DNA from: Mercurialis annua
Lineage: Eukaryota; Streptophyta; Magnoliopsida; Malpighiales; Euphorbiaceae
Length of the DNA: 64,000 bases
Reading direction: 5' to 3'
NCBI RefSeq assembly: GCF_937616625.2
Contig: NC_065575.1
Coordinates: 1,929,501-1,993,500, forward strand
Position 1 is the first letter of the stretch, and each line of letters starts with the position of its first letter. The notes beneath the pieces are model-generated. The model saw nothing but the letters and a program-made list of their open reading frames with translations, did no database searches and was not told the origin of the DNA. A program made the position numbers and the translations under genes. This document shows positions 56,864-64,000 of this stretch, piece after piece.

Positions 56864-58642
56864 ATGGCTTCTGCTTCGCGTCTGCGTCTGTCATGTTCTA
56901 CTCAGTTCATAATTTTAATAATGTAGTCTGCCATGGATTTCTTTCTCACCGACCTCTGAATCTATCTTTCTCGTCTTCAGGTTTTGTCTCTTTTTATACC
57001 TAAATTATGTAACTAAACATCAGTTTCATTTATTTTTTGTAACTTGGGATGTACAGTATTTGGTAGACTTGCAATTGAGACGAGGAAAGAGCGTTCAACG
57101 GCGGCTGTTAAGCATTTGATTGGATCTCTCACCAAAACGTAGGGCCTTAGCTTCGTTGTCGTAAATTTCATTTTCGTTTAATTATACTTGTTTCAGGATA
57201 AATTTTAAGCAAAAGGCACTGGTTTGTTCTTAATATTTTTGAATTGGTTCTCATTTACTGATTAGGTTATAGTCCGCTTTAACGAACTTGTGATGAAGAA
57301 GCTTTTGGAGGGAGCTTTGGAAACTTTCCAGAGATACTCGGTGAAAGAAGAAGATATTGATGTATGAAACTGTTTACATAGTTACTTTGTTTTAGTGTAC
57401 TTTGTCTATATAATCATTGAATAAAAGAAATTGCTATTCATCCAGTGGTGAGAAAAAAACAAAATAATCACAGTATGCACCTACATTATAACTATTATAG
57501 AATCTCTCAAGCTTAAATTCTCAGCGATAATTTAGTTTAGTTTATTGTTGATTGTTTCCTTTGTTTGTCATCTTTTTTCTTTTGCATATATAGTGAAACA
57601 TGAAATGCAATTCATACATGTTTCGTGATGTTTAAAAGCATTTGCAACCTTAAAGAGGCATGCTGCATAACCTGCATTTCTGTGTGGCAGTGATGGAAGA
57701 TGCATAGAGTCGCTATATTAAATCTAAAAATGCATTTTCATCGTCTTTGTCTACCTTTTAAAAATTTACTTCAGTAATATTACCTTGAATTTCATGGCAT
57801 CGTAGTTAAAACTGATGCTGTTTCTTGGTGATGCTGTAGGAGTTCCATGCATATTTGGCATTCTAACATGTGATGACATGGACCAGGTAAACTTATTGCT
57901 AACACGTTTAAACAGTTGCATAAAAATGGACTACAATGATCTGAATCATCTGACAATCTTACACGCCATGATAAATACAGGCTTTAAATCGAGCTGGGGG
58001 AAAAGCTGGGAACAAGGGCGCTGAGGCTGCTCTGACTGCTGTAAGTTATATTTGAAAGATGTTGTTTGATGATTAAATCCATGAAGTTCCCACGTTCATT
58101 TTTGATTTTCAGAATCTTAATCTTTGCACTTTGTGGGTTTGCTGCTACTACTATAAAGTTTGAACTATTTTTTTCTCACTTTAATAGATTATCATGAGGG
58201 GTAAATCATTATGAAAAAGGCTGTGCCAGTTTCTTTTGTCAGACAATAATATGTTTTTGAGTATCATGATTCAGTCAAGTCTATTCCACTTAAACATCTG
58301 ATCTGAGTTTCACGTCTTTAGGCACTTACATGCACGCTCGTAGCCAGTTTGAAAACTAGTCCCGGTTAATATACGTCATGACGCATGTAAAAATTGCAGT
58401 TTAGTTTGGAATCACTCTCCACTTATCGCTCTGTTTTATGCCTATTGAAGTTTCAGTCTTGGCGATGGAGAAATACTTACATAAACTTTGTCCACCACGT
58501 TATATGTGGACAGAGCCAATGATATTTCACCATATTATTAAATATATAAAAAAATTTAATTAACTAAATTACATTATTCACTTGATGCTGTAATTTGCAG
58601 ATTGAGATGACATCCCTTTTTGAGCACCGTTTGAAGCAGTGA
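56864..58642 (+). pseudogene. RIBH: Lumazine synthase pseudogene (riboflavin pathway), unprocessed, central exons missing
   Basis: Recognisable exons in order: 56864-about 56975, plastid-transit-peptide-like (MASASRLRL..., then a shift; HGFLSHRPLNLSFSSS is in another frame, and TAG occurs in the first frame); 57057-57160 (FGRLAIETRKE...LIGSLTKT, then TAG at 57140, then GLSFVVV); 57266-57361 ([18 protein letters not shown]...SVKEEDID); 57840-57886 (GVPCIFGILTCDDMDQ); 57981-58040 (ALNRAGGKAGNKGAEAALTA); 58601-58642 (IEMTSLFEHRLKQ, stop). Introns keep GT..AG, so it is not a retrocopy. The block of about 58 residues from VPGSFEI through the catalytic region to ASGVLSAG is absent between 57361 and 57840. 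With a shift, a stop and this loss it cannot encode the plastid enzyme making 6,7-dimethyl-8-ribityllumazine. Confidence 0.88.
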
Positions 58643-59335
58643 TCCTGCTGTGACAAAGAAATCTGAATCAGTCCCTTTGATGTTGTGAATCATATCATAT
58701 GATTATTTTTTATTAATTATGTAACTCTAATCAGCTCAGTTCTGGCCTGTACTCAATAAGCTACTGCTTCCACACATGAAAAAAAGAATTTTGCACCCTA
58801 ATTTCTTATTTTAACTTTTTTTTACAAAGTTAGAATTCATTGAATAAAGATTAAAGTACAATCAAGAAAATCATATAACAAAATTTAAAAGTATAAATTT
58901 TCAAACTCTAATCTATTAAAAACTTGTGAAACAAAAAAGGAAGCAAATAAAAAATCAATCGAAAATAAAAACACTCAAAGTTGTGGATCTCGCTGAAAGT
59001 GCCATTTTAGACTGCAACCATGGACAAAGTTCTGTTGTGTGTGAGGATTTTAATTTTAAAACACGTTCTATTAATTGACCATAATTTCCAAATTTAGGAA
59101 TAATTTATCTACAAAATTAATTTATTTGCGAATTGTCAATTACTTACGAGTTAACAATTAAATAACAATTGTTCCCTCAACTTAAAAGCTAATTTGGCAA
59201 AATAAAAATAGTTGATCATCGAATTTATGGCTAATTTTTCTGCAAAATTAATTTATATGTTAATTGTTTATTATTTACAAGTTGAGAGAGCAAATTGCTA
59301 AGTTAGTTAATAAAATTTTATATTTTAAAAATATT
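58643..59335. other. AT-rich spacer
   Basis: 3' flank of the pseudogene, then AT-rich DNA. Nothing recognised. Confidence 0.4.
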
Positions 59336-59746
59336 TATATAAAAGGCCTAATTACTTAAAAAACCTCCACCTTGTAATATTTTTTCGTTTATACCATGAC
59401 TTAGGAAAAAGTCCATTTATACCCTTTTTTTGATTTTTCGTTTTCAACTCTACCCTAAAGCACTAAATTGAACTATTTTTATTTAGAAAAAAGCTTAAAA
59501 TAATCCTTCACTTTTTTAACTTATTTGTATTTTTTCAAATAGAAAAAAGATGATATAACCCTTCTATTTAATTATTTTTAATGTTTTCATCCTTTAATTA
59601 ATTATTTTGTCAAAAAATAAAATTTTGGGGTACAATTGAAAATGAAAAATCAAAAAAAAGGTACAAATAAACTTTTTCCTAGGTTAGGGTATAAATGAAA
59701 AAATATTTTAAGGTGGGATTTTTTAAATAATTAGGCCTATATAAAA
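59336..59746. mobile_element. Complete MITE with a perfect 9-bp TSD (GGCCTAATTA family)
   Basis: The element at 59345-59737 (393 bp) has ends GGCCTAATTA and TAATTAGGCC, flanked by perfect TATATAAAA duplications (59336-59344 and 59738-59746). The arms stay similar for about 90 bp (tattttttcgtttataccatg against its inverse near 59680-59705). A 9-bp duplication points to a Mutator-like origin. Related ends are at 1-114 and 223-290. It lies about 390 bp upstream of the Rab5-interacting gene start. Confidence 0.88.
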
Positions 59747-60130
59747 CTTGGACGAGATAAAATAATAATTTTTATAATAAAATAAAAAATTTACCCACAA
59801 AGTAGACCAAGAGCACGTGCAGTGCATAAAAATTTGATTTCCACTAAAAAAGAAAAACCAAATCCAAATCCAAATCGTTACTGTAGATCTGTAGATAAAA
59901 TCATACAACCAATCAAACCTATAATATTTTTTTATTTCTTTCAAATCGGTTCTTTTTAGTGTTTTGACCCACCCATAGCTATCCACGCCCAATTCAGTAT
60001 CTTCACAATTCAGTCAAAAACTTCAAAAATTTCAGTTCTTGAAGGAAAATTCTTATCTGGGTAGCTCTTAATTTCGATTTTGTCAAATAAAGTTAAAGTC
60101 TTGAAATTAGGGTTTTTAACTGTAGTAGCC

Positions 60131-62748
60131 ATGAAAGAAGGGAAATCAAGTAAATTGAATAATGGTAATACCAATCAGCAGCTTCTGCATCAAGAACATC
60201 AGTACAGTCACTTTTCTCCTCTCAGATTTGCCAAGTTGTTGGATCCTGAAGCTTCTTGGGATAAAGTAAATTTCTTTTATTAGTTTAAGACTTTTAAGTT
60301 ATCAAATATTGAATATTTATAGTGTTTTGGCAGTTTAATTGTAGTTTATATTGTAAAATAATGGATAAACGGCATTGTTTTAAAGTTTCCTATGTTAAAA
60401 TTGAAGTTTCCTGTCCGGAACACAAGTGTCCGACACATTTCGGAGACTGAAAACGTTGATCGAGTGAAGTGTCCGTGCTACCTAGGTTACCGATGTGCAA
60501 TGCTTGATTGAGAAATCGTTTATCAACAAATAGTGAAGTTATTGATTGTTTGTTTCCTCTTGCTGTTGGTTCAGGATCAATTGGGTGATGCTTTGCATTG
60601 GATTAGGCAAGTAGCGGCCGTATTATGTGGAATTCTTTGGGGTACCATACCCTTAGTTGGGGGCATATGGATCGCCGCGTAAGTTGGAGCTTTCTTAACT
60701 TTGAGAACTTTGATAATGCGATTTTTAATTGCCTATCATAGTGTTTCCTTCGAGCATTCTTATCGCTGTTTTATAACTGAGATGAGTGAATATGCAAACG
60801 AAGCTGTTAGGCCTTGCATAGATATGATCAAAACTTATTTTACTGTTATTTATGTTCTTGATGTCATTGTTAGAATAGCCAGCAGCGTAGTTTCATGGTA
60901 GAGTAGGCTGTTAATTTGACTTATAGACCGGGGTACTTTCCATCTTACCGCTCAAAATTAAATAATGTCTGAGAATAATAAGCATCGGTTTTAGTTTTGT
61001 CTTTTCATGTCAATGAACTTTTTATCTTACTCTTATGTACGTATTGCAAGAAAAGATCCATAAGCATTGTAATATATGGTTGCTGTAATTGGACTTAAGT
61101 GTCATGTACGCAACTCTTGGAAACATCTTCCTCAAAGTGCAAGTGGGAGTTTGGACATCTGACAGTCTCTAGAGCTAGCCGTGTGAGGGACATCGTTTGT
61201 TGTGATATTACACAATGGTGATTCTCTCTATAGAATTCATTAACTTGGGCTGCATCAAAGTTGAGGTCGTATATTATTTTTATAACTGGAACTCAAGGTC
61301 CAGTTCTTGCATATTGATTTTTGAAGATCCAACTCTAGAATCATGTACTTTAGCTGAAAAATCCCTGGCAACAAATTTCTCTCTCTAGAGCTAGCTTGGT
61401 TGACCATAAGAGTGAAGAAATTTGAGAGAGTTTAATTGTAGTTAACACTCGGCTTCCGCTTTGAGTTTCTTAAGGATCAAGAAATATGAGATATTGAAAT
61501 TGCAGTATATAGTCGGCTTTTATGTTAAGTCCTCACGAGCTGGATTCTGTTAATTAAGCCTATATTTTTATATGTAAAATTACTATAATGCTAGCCTGCA
61601 CATGGTTTTAGGTGAAATAAACTCAGGGAATTTATATTTTTTAATAACAGAGTTACAGAGCTCAAGATGGTGATGATAGCAATTCATAAGATATGGCTAA
61701 GACTTAGTAGCAGAGCAATATATTTTAAGATAAATGAATATAGCACTCTGAAGTTGGTTTAGTACTTTTCTTGATTTTAGCTGCTCGGCTTTGACGGTCT
61801 CCGCAATTTATGGGCTTACCTTTACGAGTTCGTAAAAAAAGAAATGGACACTGTGAGAGGTCTTTACTTGATAATGGTGTGAAATTATGGTTGCACAAAA
61901 ACTTTTCATAGTGGCCATGATGTGTAAATCTATGATTGTAGGCATTAACTTTGAAGTGTAGGTATGAACTGTTAAATTGTTAATGGGCCCCTTGACCTAA
62001 TATTTGTATAGGTGCACTGGAATCGCATAAGTATGCCGAGTGTGGATAGCATGGTTGTCAAATTTAGATTTAAATCGAGAATTGAAATGCTTGATTATTG
62101 ACTTGAGAATCAGGAATCGATATGATTAAGTTTTATCTGTACATATTCCAAACGGCTAATTTTTGCTAATTTCTGCTGTTGTTTTTTGTTTCGGCAGTTT
62201 TCTGTTGATATCCTCTGGGATTGTATATGGTTATTATTCTTTGATATTAAAGATTGACGAAGAAGAATATGGCGGTCACGGAGCCCTCCTGCAAGAGGGA
62301 CTTTTTGCATCTATCACCCTTTTTCTGGTAATTTGGCTTCTTTGCATTTCTTTCCTCCCTTGAAGTGAAGCTACCTAAGTGTGGTAACCAAACTATAGCA
62401 TTTCTACAAAACAGATACCGACTTTTGAATTCTTATATTATAGTAACCAAACTTCAATTTTACCGACAGCAAGAATCCACTAAATGAATTTAGGTGAAAA
62501 ATTACTTACGTGTCCGACAGAAAAGGAACCAAATAAGCAGAAATTCTGCCGTTATTGGTAAAATTGAAGTTTGGCTGCATAAATGTAATACTATAGTTTG
62601 ATAACCTTAATTTCTCTGACCCACCTACATCGATTCATTAGTTGCTGTCTTTGTTGATCTTATATCTGACAAGCTTGTGGTGTTTTTTTTTTCCCGCTAC
62701 GTTCTTCAGCTCTCATGGATCCTAGTATACAGCTTGTCACACTTCTGA
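60131..62748 (+). CDS. Rab5-interacting family protein (RAB5IF/RCAF1-type small membrane protein)
   Basis: Four exons, 60131-60265, 60575-60678, 62198-62327 and 62710-62748, all GT..AG with matching phases, total 408 nt (135 aa). The first in-frame ATG (MKEGKSSKLNN) is used; the frame upstream has no other ATG. Conserved text is DPEASWDKDQLGDALHWIRQ (39-58), then hydrophobic segments at about 56-79 (AAVLCGILWGTIPLVGGIWI), 80-98 (FLLISSGIVYGYYSLIL) and 115-134, with DEEEYGGHGALLQEGLF between the last two. In animals this family includes RAB5IF, linked to respirasome assembly and ER membrane-protein insertion; the plant role is not established. Intron 3 is long (1519 bp). Confidence 0.9.
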
Positions 62749-64000
62749 TTCGCTTGTTCTACTGATGTTCGCCGTTTCAACCTCAAACAACTTAAAGCGT
62801 TTAGCGATCGATCTTAATCAACTACACGAGGCAGCAGTATTTCTGCCTGAAAACAATGAGAAAGTTCTTCAATTTGCCTTCGTTTGTGAATCATATTGAT
62901 TTTGCTGAGCACCAAAATACTAACTTTTCCTCAATGGAAAAGCAATCTTTTCGTTCAATTTTTCTTTCTACAAATATTGCTAAAGATACCAGCGATATTT
63001 ATGATCATGGCTTGTGCGAATAATTACTTTTGTTTCTCTTTAGTATTCAGGAACTTGCGAATTATTACTTTTGTCTCTTTTTATCTTGTAATCTGTTAGT
63101 AGACTTTTTTTTTTCCTATTCATGTTTCTGAATCGGAAAATTAGTTGCGCTATGTTATTTGTGCAATAAACCAATAATGCATTAGTCATGTGGAAATTTT
63201 TCATGATTAAAAAGATAGATAATAATTGAAAAACTTTGTATCACAAATGCTTATTGTGGAAATATGAAACGGCACAGCCATTTTATGGGTAAATACTCTT
63301 TTGAATTTTGGCTGCCTATGCATTGTTTTTTCGAGAAAAAGCAACTCATTTTATCCCGTAAAAGTAGGTCAACTTTATTTTACTCTAATCGAAAAATATT
63401 AGTTAAATTAATAATTTTTTGCTAACAATTCTATTGTATTCTTGATTAAATTATTTCAGTGCTATTAATGGTATATTTCATGAAACTCAATCGCAACCAT
63501 CATTATTTCTTGAGATTAAATCTAAATTAAAAAGAATACATTTGTAATATCTTATATTAAAAGAAGTAATTACTAGTATTAATCATAATTAAGAGTTTAA
63601 TAAAATTGTTATAAATTGATAAGATAAAATTGATATTTTATCTATATTTCTCGAATTAAAATAGTAAATTTACCTACATTACGAAACATTTAGAATACCA
63701 AGTTTTTCTATATTTATGGGACGGAAAAGATAAAAATAGCAGAGTGGCCGTAGTTTTTTCAAGAATTGGTTTACATCAGTCCAAAGTAACACAATAGCTC
63801 TTGTTCAAAGTGATCAAGTCTCGTAAGAGGAACAAAAGAATTTATCTTTAATATAAGCTTGTATTTGCTACGCGTCATAACACCTTATTGTCGAATTTTA
63901 CTTCCTACATTCCAATTTACATCAGCTCTTACTGTCGTGTGATGAATGCTAATTTCAACAATTCTGGAAAAAAAATGTTGATGTTGTGTACAGTTGCTTT
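62749..64000. other. 3' UTR/flank of the Rab5-interacting gene and spacer, with R2 copy 3
   Basis: The first few hundred bases are likely 3' UTR. 63138-63290 is the third copy of dispersed family R2 (gttgcgctatgttatttgtg, aataaaccaataatgc, tagtcatgtgg, aaatgcttattgtgg). The remainder to the window end is AT-rich with no gene seen. Confidence 0.5.

Noticed and set aside
57815..58024. 69-residue frame across GVPCIFGILTCDD as a short gene
   Set aside because: It reads through a GT..AG intron of the lumazine synthase pseudogene; only the first part is exonic.

Overview
This window is nuclear DNA from a flowering plant, most likely a eudicot. It has intron-bearing plant gene families (GRAS/SCARECROW-like, telomere-repeat-binding Myb, plant O-fucosyltransferase, Rab5-interacting family), very AT-rich spacers, AT and ATT microsatellites, and many plant-type transposable elements. 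I see no bacterial, organellar or viral gene set, no rRNA or tRNA gene and no CRISPR array.

Layout. 1-4.4 kb: MITE ends, then a diverged direct copy of the 3' flank of the first GRAS gene. 4.4-7.1 kb (-): GRAS gene 1 (LISCL subfamily) with a leader intron. 7.2-21 kb: gene-poor DNA with microsatellites, a SINE, a 5'-truncated SIRE-like copia element with one full LTR, and a tandem segmental duplication carrying a small hAT. 21.1-23.7 kb (-): GRAS gene 2, a tandem paralogue with the same leader-intron layout and a 3' flank made of repeat units of about 160 bp. 26.5-30.3 kb: a broken L1-type LINE. 30.9-31.8 kb: a TIR element with a perfect 9-bp target duplication and a palindrome-rich core. 34.9-39.9 kb (-): a nine-coding-exon TRF-like telomere-repeat-binding gene (637 aa by my model). 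40.2-50.2 kb: two short Helitrons, a ~1.35-kb tandem unit with a membrane-like ORF, a hAT with an 8-bp target duplication, a CACTA end nested in a TIR element, and two further MITEs. 53.7-55.8 kb (+): an O-fucosyltransferase gene whose start lies 56 bp from a TIR element. 56.9-58.6 kb (+): an unprocessed lumazine synthase pseudogene without its central exons. 60.1-62.7 kb (+): a four-exon Rab5-interacting family gene (135 aa).

The functional genes do not form an operon-like unit. The pairing of LISCL GRAS genes with a TRF-like gene and a Rab5-interacting gene resembles the duplicated Arabidopsis blocks around At1g07520-At1g07540 and At2g29020-At2g29060. I recall those loci from memory and have not checked them. 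The most notable items are the palindrome-core motif shared by otherwise different TIR elements, the unidentified tandem unit at 41.5-44 kb, the lumazine synthase pseudogene, and the TE-derived DNA next to the O-fucosyltransferase start and around both GRAS 3' ends. Exon boundaries were set by eye from splice consensus and reading frame, without transcript data.
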